Source: Costus lasius
Lineage: Eukaryota > Streptophyta > Magnoliopsida > Zingiberales > Costaceae
DNA: 64,000 nt
Direction of reading: 5' to 3'
Assembly: GCA_027563935.2 (NCBI GenBank)
Contig: CM050446.2
Location: 24,431,501 to 24,495,500, forward strand
Shown here: positions 49,565-59,610 of the stretch, piece by piece
How the letters are laid out: the number at the start of each line of letters is the position of its first letter
Numbering within the stretch: position 1 is the first letter of the stretch
Program-made: the position numbers and the translations under genes
Notes under the pieces: model-generated
Told to the model about the DNA's origin: nothing
What the model saw: only the letters and a program-made list of their open reading frames with translations
Databases searched by the model: none

Positions 49565-51209
49565 GGCTTGCGAGACTCGAATGATGTTTTATGCTTTGAT
49601 TGTATGCTCACATGTCATCTAAAATTTTTCTAAAATCTGCATATGCGCATGAGTTTTTCTATGTAGGAAAAACTGTAAGTTTTTCGTTCCTAACATCTAT
49701 TAAATTTCTTTGGTTTTTCGCTTTCTTCACATGGTGGGATAGACCCATATGTGAGAGAATTAACTTCTCCCCACGCATGTAGGATAGACCTACTATGTGG
49801 GACTTGTCATGATTATGGGGCATGGTGATTGTCCTAATCTTGGTAGGTTAAGGATTGCAATGGTAGGCGGCAAGCATGCTTGGAGCATGCATGCATCACT
49901 TGTAGACTCCTAAGAGAAATAAAAAAATCCTAGATTTATGAAGAGACGTTGAGGTTGAAAGACATGTTTTCTAAGAAACTAAAACTGAGGTTTTATGTTT
50001 TCATAAGCATATAGAAAAACATGAGATAGATATCTTGATTGTGCATCGTGTTGTGGTCATAGTCAAGCCCCTTGTATGCCTATGATGTATTTATGTGAGG
50101 CCTGTGTGCTGTTTTTTTTTATTTCATAAACGCACAAAGAAGATTAAGGGCGCATCCCTCATGGAGCTTGCATCTTGGTGCATCAACCATGATTGTGCAT
50201 CTTGCTTGGTGGCACAAGTAAGAGCTTGGCCGAACCCTAAGGTATGTGAGCTATCCCTCTTGGCACAAGCATGATGGCGCATCATGCATGGAGGAGCCAC
50301 CAAGGTCTTGGCCGAACCCTAGGGTTTGTGAGCTATGCCTTGGTGTGGAGGACCTTGGAGCCGCACTTGAAGATAAAGCTTAGTGGCGGCTAGGTTAGGT
50401 TTTGTTTGGGCTTGTCACCTAGGTTAAGCATTGAACATCCTTTGGCATGTGATGGTTCAATGTGTTGATTAGGCTATGACCACATCGCTTGTTTACTGCT
50501 TTCATATCTGCTAAAGCATGTCTGGATGTGTTTTATCGTTTTGTTATCACTATAAGATTGCATGCCTATAATGTTAGACAAGAGATAAAACTAAGAGGAT
50601 GAGACCGCAAAAACCCTCAAAACAATATCAAGTCTGGAATAGCCTTCTGATGCGTAGCTCTCGTCAAGCTATCGATCAGTGGTGTTGTGCACTGTTTTCC
50701 ACCCTCGTGGGACATACCCACTTATCTTTAGAAGGCGTGTGGTGGCAATGGTTTCCCTAGTCCAGTTAAAAACCTAGGCGTGCCTTCGTAAGGAAACTTG
50801 TTGGCCCTGGGCATAATGGTCAGGATAGACTTGACTAGTTTTTCATATGTGATGGCCACATGATGGAACTTTAGAGGTAGCATTGAGAGATTAGGGTTTC
50901 ATGCTGTATCTAGCCTTTGCTGGACATGAAATGCCTAGACTGTCTCGATAAGGGGAATTGCCACTGGCAATCAGCCGGCGTGCCCACCTTAAGAAGCATG
51001 AGTCACTTTGTGCATCTCATCCCACTCTCGTGGGATGCGAAGCCTCATGTGGAATAAGGATCCCATCTCACTAGGAAATCTCGAATTTCCCGATTAACTT
51101 TGTGGGTTGTCAATTCGATAAAAATAGTGGGAGCCATAATCATTTAATGTAAGTCCAGATTAAATGCTTTGAAGTAGTACTAATATGTTTTCTTGGTTGT
51201 TGTAGATCA

Positions 51210-51401
51210 ATGGCTACGAACAATAGCAAATGGTCACCGCGATCTATCCTGGAAAAGGATAAGTTAGTTGGATCTAACTTTATGGACTGGTATCGGAACT
51301 TGAGAATTGTCCTCATGCTCGAGAGGAAGCTATATGTCCTTGAGCAACTTATTCTTGAGCCACTTCCATGCTCGTCTTCAACGGCTGGTATCGGAACTTG
51401 A
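51210..51401 (+). pseudogene. Copia gag N-terminal fragment (63 codons)
   Basis: The ATG at 51210 opens a frame with SILEKDKLVGSNFMDWYRNL, the conserved start of plant Copia gag (capsid) proteins. After about 54 codons the frame jumps into a second copy of the motif: GGTATCGGAACTTGAG with CGTCCTC occurs at 51289 and again at 51386. It then stops and meets the LTR end. It is a remnant, not functional. Confidence 0.85.
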
Positions 51402-51811
51402 GGATCGTCCTCCGCTGTTTATGTCTGTAAAATTTTAAAATCCTTGGGGTTTTCCAACAACAACAGCCATACAAATCCACACAAATCTCTCTAAATAACA
51501 AAGAAAATTACAAGCAAACACTACCGCTGTGTTTTAGAGATGGAAAATCAGGAGAGAAAGGAATGAAATGAAATTCTTTCCTTCTATTTTCCTGGTTTCA
51601 AAGGAGGGAATGAGAGAAGGAAGGGAAAAAAAAATATATTTCCTTTCCCTAGAAAATGTTCCCTCCAAATCGGAGGGAAATCCATTTTCGTTCCCTTGTG
51701 ACTACGCCCACTCGTCCGAAAATAGAATCTCTTTCCCGATCTCTCGCCGACATGGAAGCAATGGAAGCATCTTGGCAGGTGGCGCAGCCGCTCCCCCTCC
51801 TTAAACTCCTC

Positions 51812-51955
51812 CTAATACACAGAGCGCTCCCCGTTCTCCCAGACGCTGCCGTCACAGCTGTAGATGAACTCCGGCAAGGTCGAGAGCAGGAACTGAATCA
51901 GTTCCTCCCCGAGCACACTGTCGACATGGATGAAGGATAACTTGAAGATGATGTA
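51812..51955 (-). pseudogene. Captured exon fragment 2 in the TIR element
   Basis: These are 47 minus-strand codons with nearly all G or C third positions, ending in TAG. They contain FIHVDSVLGEELIQFLLSTL and PEFIYSCDGSVWENGERSVY. Immediately before is TTGCAG, a usable splice acceptor, so the fragment may have been copied with part of its intron. I do not recognise the parent gene. The plus-strand frame over the same bases (51656-51940) has less gene-like third positions. Confidence 0.5.
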
Positions 51956-52299
51956 GCTGCAACCGGGCCGGCGTTACTTCCATGGCATCGTCGTCGACGA
52001 TGATGGCATCCTGGCGTCGGCAAGAAGTTCGACAACAGCTCTGGATGAAAACGACGAGGCAAATGCGGAGAGCCACAAGATGGCGAAGGAGAAGCATAGT
52101 AGTAGCCGCCCCCTCCCCTCTAGTTTGAGCTCGTAGCCTCTCGCCGACCTTGCCCCTTGTCCCTCCCATTCCTCCCCACCACCGTCCCTAAACACGCCAC
52201 CTCTTGCCAACCTTGCTGCCCTCCTCTCCCGATCTCACCGACAACGCTCTACTCTTGCCCCCCACCCACCCACCCACATTGCTGCCACTCCAAGCTACT

Positions 52300-52455
52300 A
52301 GGGGAGAGGACGCTAAGCACGAAGGCGAGCAGGTAGTTGGTCCACTCCGGGTCGTTGACGTATGCGAAGCGCACCTGCTCGTCAGCGATATCCCGCTGCA
52401 AGCTGTCCAAGGTTTCGATGTACACAGCGGAGGCTGAGGTCACCGACGAGCCACT
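52300..52455 (-). pseudogene. Captured exon fragment 1 in the TIR element
   Basis: This minus-strand stretch of about 52 codons has GC-rich third positions: ASAVYIETLDSLQRDIADEQ, then VRFAYVNDPEWTNYLLAFVL. It looks like part of a globular helical protein. Its parent gene is not recognised. It lies 5' of fragment 2 on the same strand, so both may come from one gene. Confidence 0.5.
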
Positions 52456-52879
52456 CCGCGGCAGCGGAGGCGAAGGACTGATGGTGTTGCTCCTCGACGA
52501 GTGAGATTTGAGTGAAATTTTGGTTAATTTGAGTGAAATTTTGGTTAATTTGGGTGACATTTAGGTTAATTTTGATCCAGTCAATAGCTCATGGACCGGT
52601 CAAAATATTTCTTTCCTTCTATCGAAACATGAGGAGTAAAAGAGAAAGTAATTATTTCCTTTCCTTCTTATTTCATTTCTATTGTTATTTCTTTTTTTTC
52701 CTGATTTCTTTCCCTTCTTTGAAACGCAGCGTAAGGGGAGGAAGGAGAAGAGAAATCGAACGTATCCCCAAGGTATCATGAAGATCCATCGCAAGATCGC
52801 TTCAAAATCCCCTCCATAAGAGTTGTCACTTGTTTCTTTTGCCCTAGCTGCTTCGTTGATCGATCTCTGTCTAAATAGG

Positions 52880-53287
52880 GAAAAATTTTCCTCCGCAGCT
52901 ATGCTGCCGAAGAAAGGTAAGCAGCATCCTTAAATTTGATATTAAAAAGTTTTTTTAAAAATGTTTTTTTAGAAATGATCTATACAACCTAAGCTACCCA
53001 ATGGTATCAATATTGGGGTATTTTAAATCATCTATATTCGTTAAAAATCCTAAATAAAGTTATACAGTGAATAGTATTTTTAAGTATTTTTGTCTTTTAT
53101 GTGATTTTGTTTAGGATATTTAATGAGCATACATGATCTAAAATATCTCAATATTGATACCAGTGGAGAGCTTATGTTGTATAGATCATTTCTAAAAAAA
53201 CATTTTAAAAAAAAACTTTTTTACCTCAAATTTATGCATGCTGCTTAACTTTCCTCGGCAGCATAGTGCTGCCGAGGAAATTTTTTC
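52880..53287. mobile_element. Mutator-like MITE with about 150-bp terminal inverted repeats
   Basis: The 9-bp flanks are CTAAATAGG (52871-52879) and CTGAATAGG (53288-53296), 8 of 9. The ends are GAAAAATTTTCCTC and, reverse-complemented, GAAAAAATTTCCTC. Almost the whole 408-bp element folds on itself; the arms share CTATGCTGCCGARGAAAG, TTTTTTTAGAAATGATCTAT and ATGGTATCAATATTG-like text. A 9-bp duplication and long arms point to a MULE-derived MITE. Confidence 0.88.
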
Positions 53288-53936
53288 CTGAATAGGCAAT
53301 AAGAAAGAGGGTTTTTATATCCTATAGATTCGCCTTCCTCTAAGCTTCCTAAAACGTAATTTTCCTCCTTTTTTGCAATTTTTCTGAGCTTTAAATCAAG
53401 TAAAAACTGGAAGGAATTCCAAAAGTCAGTTGCGATCATGGGTGAACCCCAGAATATTCACCCGGCCGTGAAGTGTTCCGTGCAGATCTCAGAAATAAGA
53501 ATCACGGCCAAAGATTTTCGTGTTCACTTAGCCGTGAAGGTTACTGTTCATTTCTGGGAAAAATTATCTTTGGTGAAATCATGGTCGAACACCAAAATCT
53601 TGGGTTGGCTGTGAAGAATTCTGTGAAGTTTTAGACCTTCATGCGAATCACGGGTGAATTCTGAAATCTTGGGCTGGTCATGATTTTCAAATAAACTCCG
53701 ATTGATCCCAAATTTGCTGTGTAGACTTGTCTCTTCATAGGAAATCACTCCATGACTTTAAAATCTTCAAAAAGCTAAAAATAGGTGATTTTGCCTGAAA
53801 TAGCAAAAAGACAAGAGAAAGCGAAGATTCCGAAAGGAACAAGTAAATAAGCCTATATAGAACATGGAAACATCAAAATTAGCCTTGTTTTGAGATAGAA
53901 TAATACTAGAAATCACTATCAAAATGCAAGACATCA

Positions 53937-54336
53937 ACAAACTCCCTCAAGTCTAAAGACAAATGCACTTTTATCACTGTGAGATTTAACTTGAGACACC
54001 AAGTCAAATCTTTATAGCAGATTGATCTAGTATATCTACCTTGATATATCCATATGCCTATGTCCAGCAACCTGTGCTAACCAACGCATAAACTAGTCTC
54101 ACATACACCATAGCTGTCCCCTATCTACTATGATACTCAACTAAGGACGAAACAACGAGACTAAATGAAATCTATCTCATTGGAACATTGTTATACAAAT
54201 GTATATTCTACGTCGATGTACCAAATACATAACAATGACAATGCTATGCTAAGATATGATATATATCACATATATCATAACTATATGTAGCATACATATC
54301 GGACCAACAACTGGTCCTAGGGCTTATACACCAACA
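53937..54336 (-). repeat. Copia LTR C, 5' part
   Basis: On the minus strand it begins TGTTGGTGTATAAGCCCTAG and matches the start of LTR D on both sides of nested insertion B, for example the ACATGTGAGACTAGTATATG-like segment. It joins the other part of LTR C at 45115. Confidence 0.75.
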
Positions 54337-54344
54337 GATCATAC

Positions 54345-54595
54345 TTAGTTTGTCTACGATGAAGCGGGTCATATCCATGATCAGCCTTGGTTTATCCACG
54401 ATGAAATAGGCCTTATCCACTATCTTTATTGGTTTGTCCACAATTAGACATGGTTTGTCCATGATGAAAAATTTCCTATCCACGATCAACCTTGGTTTGT
54501 CCAAGATGAAATAGGTCCTATCCACGATCAGCCTTAGTTTGTCCATGATGAAATAGGCCCTATCCACGAACAAACAGGTCATATCCATGAACTTT
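54345..54595. repeat. Minisatellite with a 42-bp unit
   Basis: The alternating half-units TTTGTCCATGATGAAATAGG and CCTATCCACGATCAGCCT repeat about six times. On the minus strand the array stays open and encodes 14-residue repeats such as DRTYFILDKPRLIV, but the ORF (54588-54244) runs straight into the Copia LTR, so a protein is unlikely. Confidence 0.75.
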
Positions 54596-54599
54596 TGAA

Positions 54600-55265
54600 T
54601 TGGCTTGGGCCGAATCGGATTTCTAGGCCAGCTCTCTTGATTCTGAGATCATATTAGATGATGTTGAATTGAAGCCGGTTTGACTAGTTAGAGTTCACTT
54701 CAGAGAACACAACCATGCTGTTCTACCTCGACCTCGAGTAGTTGTGACTTCCCGAGTAGGGGATTCGACTGCTGCTCTTCTGGTGGTTGTTCGACAATGA
54801 GGAAGGGACTAGATTTGTTGCCCCTATCTCAACTCGGCACTTAGCTCTTCATGGTGCATGAGCAAGGAAGGGGCTAGCAGCTCTGGGTGGACGCAGATGC
54901 AGCAGCGAATAAGGTAGTGGCCATTGAAGGCAGCAGGTGGCTGGCGGTAGAAAATCTGGTTCGTGGCTGTCTCAACTCTGCGCCAAAGCTCTTGCGTGTG
55001 TGTGAGCAGGGGAGATGATAAGCTTGGGGAGGAAGTAGAGGCGGGGGTGGCGATTGGAGGCCACAGTGGAGCTTTGGCTGGGGAAGAAGGGGGCAGCGCT
55101 AGGGCTTGTGCAGGAGCAGCTAGGCGGAGAAGATGGCCGTCGACGGGTGCGGTAGGCGGTGAACTATGATTGTTGACGAAGCTGTGTTTGGAGCAGTGAA
55201 CGGCAGCACCTTAAGCAAGGTGGTGGAGGTAGCTTTGCTAGGATGGTGTAAAACGGAAGTAAGGA
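54600..55265. other. GC-richer intergenic stretch, nothing recognised
   Basis: The longest ORF (54963-55169) is Gly/Ala/Arg-rich and has no domain. Parts around 54820 and 54965 are weakly similar (CTCAACTCKGC, then AGCTCTTSV text), suggesting an old local duplication. It may be a retrotransposon leader, but this is not shown. Confidence 0.35.
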
Positions 55266-55273
55266 AGTGGAAG

Positions 55274-55724
55274 TAGGGGTGACAATTTCACTTATCGGGG
55301 TTTGGATACCTGACCATTTATGACGAGTTCGAATATCTGATTAGCTAAACTGGGCATATTTGGGTTTTAATTGGTTTGGATTCGGATTTAGGGATGTGGG
55401 TACTCGGTACCCGATAATCGATTTCAATAAAACATATAAATATATAATTTTATTATTAAAATATAAATAATAATAAAATAATTATTATATAAATATTTAT
55501 TTCTATTAAAAATATAATAATAATAATAAATATTTATTATTTAAATATATTTATTTTAATTTAATTTTTTAAAAATATATTTTATAAAATAAAATATTAA
55601 ATAATTTATTTTTATTTAATAGGTACTCGTTTAAATATTTGATCCGGATTTGAGTAGCAAATTTTGCAATAGAGTCGAATTCAGATTTAGAGTGAAAACA
55701 CAAGTACTTGACCCATTGCCCCCT
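55274..55724. mobile_element. hAT-type MITE
   Basis: The left end TAGGGGTGACAATTTC and the right end, reverse-complemented TAGGGGGCAATGGGTC, are flanked by AGTGGAAG (55266-55273) and AATGGGAG (55725-55732), 6 of 8. The interior is extremely AT-rich. Confidence 0.7.
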
Positions 55725-56039
55725 AAATGGGAGCCGTCACAGCCACAGCCCAAATTCATTAGTGTAGCTTCCGGTCCGGTGTACCTAGTTTCCCACAATA
55801 AGTAGAAAAAAAAAAGAAAATGCAAAAATATAAAACAGAAGAGAGATAGAGAGAAATAATTATGTAAAATAGACAACCAATTATAGAACTGACTTAAATC
55901 CAACTAATTGAACACAACATTATTATATTCATAATCCATTTTAAATCTAATATTATTTTAAAAGATTTCAAAAATCTTAAAATTCCACAAATAAACTTAC
56001 ATTAATATTTTTAAGCCTTCGAGGCTAAATATTTATATA

Positions 56040-56960
56040 TTGGTGGAATAACTATTATCAAGCCTAGGCCAATAGTTATTCCCTAACTTTTCTATCAAAT
56101 TAGATAAATATTTATATATACTAATATTGATCATGAGATTATTATTAACACACCAAGATCATAGTTATTTTCATATTTTTATACCAAATTAGTTAAATAT
56201 TCACATAAGCTCAAGATGTCAAATATTTATCAAACTTTCATATCAAATTAAATAAATATTTATATGTCATGAGACAGAATATTTATTAAATCATGGGATA
56301 ACAATTAACACTATTATTCCCAAAATTTCATATCAAATTGGACAAATAATTGTATGTCCTTAAGAGGCAAAATATTTATCTAACCATAGTATGCCACATA
56401 TATGCTAATAATTATTCCTAAACTTTGATATCAAATTAAATAAATATTCATATGTTCTCAAGAAGCCAAATATTTATCAAACTTGTATATCAAATTAGAT
56501 ACATATTCACATGTTATCAAGAGACTTGATTATTTATCAAACTTTCATATCAAATTGCATATTTATCAAATCATGGAATGATTATTATATTAACACATCA
56601 CATATAGGTAAATAGTTATTCCCAAACTTTCATACCAAATTAGATAAATATTTATATGTCCTCAAGGTAGACTATTTATCAAACTATAAGATAATTGTTA
56701 ATATGCCACTTATAAATCAATAATTATTCTCAAACTTTCATATCAAATGAGATAAATATTCGTAAGTGCTCAAGAGAATATGTACCAATGTATGGGATAA
56801 TTATTGACATGTCACATATAGGCCAATAATTATTCCTAAATTCAATTAATCCTCCATCAAATCAAATAAATATTCACAAGCCAATTTTAGACCAAAGATT
56901 TATTCTTAAACCTTTTAAATCAAATGAATATTTATAAACTATTTCTAGGTCAAATATGCA
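56040..56960. repeat. AT-rich satellite-like degenerate tandem array
   Basis: The motif CAAACTTTCATATCAAATTA followed by GATAAATATTTATATGTCCT recurs at least ten times, with spacings of roughly 57-62 and 85-117 bp. Conserved satellites of the motif are CCAATAATTATTCC and AAATATTTATCAAA. There is no ORF. Confidence 0.75.
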
Positions 56961-57040
56961 TTATCAAGCTATTTTTTTGTGCTACTACTCTCATATCATA
57001 TCATGTATCCATATATCCATGTTTAATATTAAGTTCTAAA
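56905..57040. repeat. Left copy of a 135-bp direct duplication
   Basis: The text AAATCAAATGAATATTYATA, then CATTTCTAGG...AAATATGCATTATCAAGC and CATCCATGTTTAAT, recurs at 58733-58872. The two copies bracket the element with the thaumatin-like fragment. Confidence 0.8.
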
Positions 57041-57840
57041 AATATTCATTGCTTTTATTGGTGATGTAGCATCGGGAATCATGACATGTCACTTGATGAC
57101 TAGGCAGCTGAGGTGACATTTGTTTGAGATTGTTTCTTGTTTCGAGTGAGGAGATGACTTCTGAGATTACACATGCAATCCGAATGATGATGTAACCTAG
57201 GCTAAATTTAAACCTACTATATAATTCTACCAAATTCAAATATTATAACCTAAGCTACCTAACAAATGCAATGACATAAAATAAACTATGCAAATGATAA
57301 ACAAAATGACAAAGGGCAGTTTGGGGATGATTCTATTTTTAGCTTTTGTTAACCGGAGAATTGCTGGTTGAAAGGTAGCTGGCTGGAAGAAGCAGAAGCT
57401 ATTTGGGAAACTGCAAGTGTTGATCAGCAAAATAAAAATGTTGTACTTGATTAAATAAATTTTTTTAAAAATAACTGTGATAATATTAAGTAGAAAGGAT
57501 AACATTATTGTATTAAGTAAAGTCATTAAGGATCTTAAAAAATAATTTTAAGTGATTAAATTATTAAAATATTATGAATAATGAATATAACTTACTTGTG
57601 ATAGTATTATTGTACATTTTGATTCCTTTTGTCTTAGTATATTAATTAGACAGGTTATTGATTTAAGATTCCGATGTAATAAAAATTTTTAACATTCTAG
57701 AAAATTTTTATAAAAGTTAATTGTTGGGTGAAAATATATTAATTTTAAAGATGTTGGATCTTGCCTAAGATAAGTGGGGAGAGTTTTTATAAAAAAGAAA
57801 ATATCAATGTTTAGTTATCTATACACATAGCTCTCCCACC

Positions 57841-57846
57841 TATAAA
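57841..57846 (+). promoter_or_regulatory. TATA box of the thaumatin-like fragment
   Basis: TATAAA sits 63 bp before the ATG at 57904. An in-frame ATG at 57856 is only 10 bp after the box, upstream of the expected transcription start, which favours 57904. Confidence 0.6.
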
Positions 57847-57903
57847 TTCCTCACCATGTGCTGCACAATCCAAGCATCCAACACAGAGCTCTCGCATTCA
57901 TCC

Positions 57904-58338
57904 ATGGCTGCACCAGCATTGTCAACCGCGCTCCACTCTCTGCTCCTCCTTCCCCTCCTCCTCGGCCTCTCCCACGCCACTTCATTTGAGATTGTTAATA
58001 GCTGCTCCTACACCATCTGGCCCGCAGTCTTCGACATCTCCAACGTCAACGGCTTCAATCGGAGTTCTGCCCTTGAAGAACGCATGGTTGGATCTGGACG
58101 AGGCCAGATCTGGACAAATGCTGCTAGAGCTGGGAGGCAGTGGAAGGAGAGGTTGGCTTGGCAGATGGAGCGGGCGATGGACGAGGAGGTGGAGGTTCGC
58201 TCAGCGGCAGAGGCGGCGGAAGGAGTTGATCTGGATGCAGAGGCTGAAAGCAGGCAAGGAAAGGAGCCGCGGGGCGCTAGAAGTTTGCAGTCGGCGAGCA
58301 GCGGAGGTCTGCGGTCAGCGAGGAGTAGGATCGCGTGA
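57904..58338 (+). pseudogene. Thaumatin-like (PR-5) N-terminus fused to unrelated sequence
   Basis: From the ATG at 57904 the protein opens with MAAPALSTALHSLLLLPLLL and cleaves plausibly after SHA. The mature start, TSFEIVNSCSYTIWPAV, is the typical beginning of thaumatin-like PR-5 proteins. After about residue 55 (near 58068) similarity ends abruptly. The frame continues for about 90 residues rich in Glu, Ala, Arg and Ser, which match nothing I know, and stops at 58338. The conserved REDDD residues and most of the 16 cysteines are absent. The full frame could start at 57856 (160 aa). TATA box and leader are kept, so a chimeric secreted protein could be made, but it is most likely a gene fragment captured by the surrounding TIR element. 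Confidence 0.75.
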
Positions 58339-58732
58339 GGAGCATGATTGGCAGCGTCGTGAGAGAGAAGGATCGCTGTTCACATGCGCCTGCGGGCTGA
58401 GAGAAGCAGGTGGATGACTGATTTTCCGGGGCAGCTAATTTCCGCTGGTGCGCCCAGTAGAATCAGCCCCAAACGTCCACATTTGACTAGAATTAGCGGG
58501 CGGCAGCCCCAAACGAAGCCAAATTCTTTTTGGTCTTGGATCATCCGGGGCTCTAGAGGCCTATGTTTGACAAGGAGCTTAGGATCTTTTCTCTTGCTCA
58601 ACTTTCCCGGGGTAATGAATTCTCCTATAGAGAATTATTTTTGAGATTAGACCATGATTTGCCACGTCTAATTGGAGTCTTCTTCCCTACATCATATCCA
58701 TAAGGTATTTTTGGACCAAAAAAAATTATTTT

Positions 58733-58872
58733 TAAACTTTTCAAATCAAATGAATATTCATAGACCATTTCTAGGCTAAATATGCATTATCAAGCAATTT
58801 TTTTGGCTACTGACTACTCTCATGTCTTGTACTAGATTACACATACATCCATGTTTAATGTTAAGTTCATAT
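58733..58872. repeat. Right copy of the 135-bp direct duplication
   Basis: This is the partner of 56905-57040, matching AAATCAAATGAATATTCATA, CTAAATATGCATTATCAAGC and TACATCCATGTTTAAT. Confidence 0.8.
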
Positions 58873-58932
58873 ATACACACACCATAAGTTATATTTAAGG
58901 ATAATTAATTAATTCTGGGTACTTATATTCAT

Positions 58933-59250
58933 CAAAAGCCAAAATCCACAAAACAAAAAGCCCTATAATCATAGGGTGAATTCAATAAGGCCGCATCATA
59001 TCAACTCATACCATTTAACAATTTTTGACCCGACATAACACTTTCTATATCTTGCACGTTTTTCACTTATGAGTGCTTTATTCACTGAAAGTCAAAACTT
59101 AGAAAACAAAAAGCCGTATAATCATAGGGTGAATTTGATAAGGTCGCATCATATCAACTCATAACACAACAATTTTGGATATAACACTTAACAATTTTTG
59201 ACCCACATTACACTTTTAATATCTTGCATGTTTTTCATTTAGGCATTTAT
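58933..59250. repeat. Tandem duplication of about 155 bp
   Basis: A unit containing AACAAAAAGCCSTATAATCA, then AGGGTGAATTYRATAAGG, CGCATCATATCAACTCATA and CAATTTTTGACCC occurs at about 58935 and 59090. The second copy has a small internal insertion. Confidence 0.85.
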
Positions 59251-59610
59251 TATCTCTCTTAGTGATCAATCACATTCTCAAGTGTGCTAATTCTCACTAA
59301 TTCTTGTTTTGGTATTCCATGTTTGATATGATTCTTTCCATCCTACTTGAATTGGAAAAGAACATTGATTATTTCATAGGTTGGAAGGCCATATTGAATA
59401 TACATAATATTTAGATCTTTATCTTATGATAATTTTTTTACCTATGTGTCAACTCTTATTTATTCAATTTTGTATCATTTCAAATTATATTTTATTTTTT
59501 GCGCAACTTTTTTTTTGAATGTTTTTCTCACCTTCAAGTCATTTTTGTATTTAATTGATAAAGACAAGAACTCAATCCACTTACCTTATTATGAAACAAC
59601 ACAAAAGTCC
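59251..59610. other. AT-rich intergenic region, nothing recognised
   Basis: Only short accidental ORFs occur here. No repeat family could be assigned. Confidence 0.4.

Larger units (their letters stand above)
45790..51459 (+). mobile_element. Copia element D (Angela/BARE-like), internally deleted
   Basis: It starts TGTTGGTGTTTATGCCC, similar to Angela/BARE-type LTR starts. The 5' LTR ends TCTCAACA at 49551 and is followed at once by a perfect primer site TGGTATCAGAGC (49553-49564). The interior runs only to about 51408 and holds a gag N-terminus. After that come just the last 50 bp of an LTR (about 51409-51459, ending TTCCAACA). Flanks are ATAAC (45785-45789) and ACAAC (51460-51464), 4 of 5. 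Most of gag, all of pol and most of the 3' LTR are missing. Confidence 0.85.
51525..52731. mobile_element. TIR element carrying gene-like fragments
   Basis: The inverted ends are CGCTGTGTTTTAGAGATGG and CGCTGCGTTTCAAAGAAGG (right end reverse-complemented); both continue into AAATCAGGA and GAAAGGAA-type purine arms. Flanks are TAC and TAA, so the superfamily is uncertain (PIF-like, related in style to the elements at 11.2, 12.1 and 33.3 kb). Between the arms lie two minus-strand segments with strongly coding-like codon use, described separately. It is inserted in repeat A. Confidence 0.68.
45116..53936 (-). repeat. Solo-LTR-like repeat A, split by Copia D, a TIR element and a MITE
   Basis: The A segments are 45116-45789, 51460-51524, 52732-52879 and 53288-53936. 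The end at 53936 (TGATGTCTTGCATTTTG on the minus strand) and the region near 45130 (CCACAAGTGCACGG) correspond to the two ends of the full copy B. In between, order is conserved: a TCCTACTCTCGTGG block near 45470, TTTACGCTA near 45778, AAAATCCCCTCC near 52806, then CACGGCCGTG-like palindromes near 53460-53540. The exact left end is unresolved and no target duplication could be proven. No coding region is present. Confidence 0.62.
57325..58474. mobile_element. TIR element carrying a thaumatin-like gene start
   Basis: The left end contains TTTGGGGATGATTCTA (about 57327) and the right end reverse-complements to TTTGGGGCTGATTCTA, 15 of 16. The left subterminal TTAGCTTTTGTTAACCGG, then TTGCTGGTTGAAAGGTAGCT, is related to the MITE at 19303. 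A second end-like motif, CAGCCCCAAACGAAG, lies at 58504, so the right boundary may be there instead. No target duplication was found. Confidence 0.5.
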
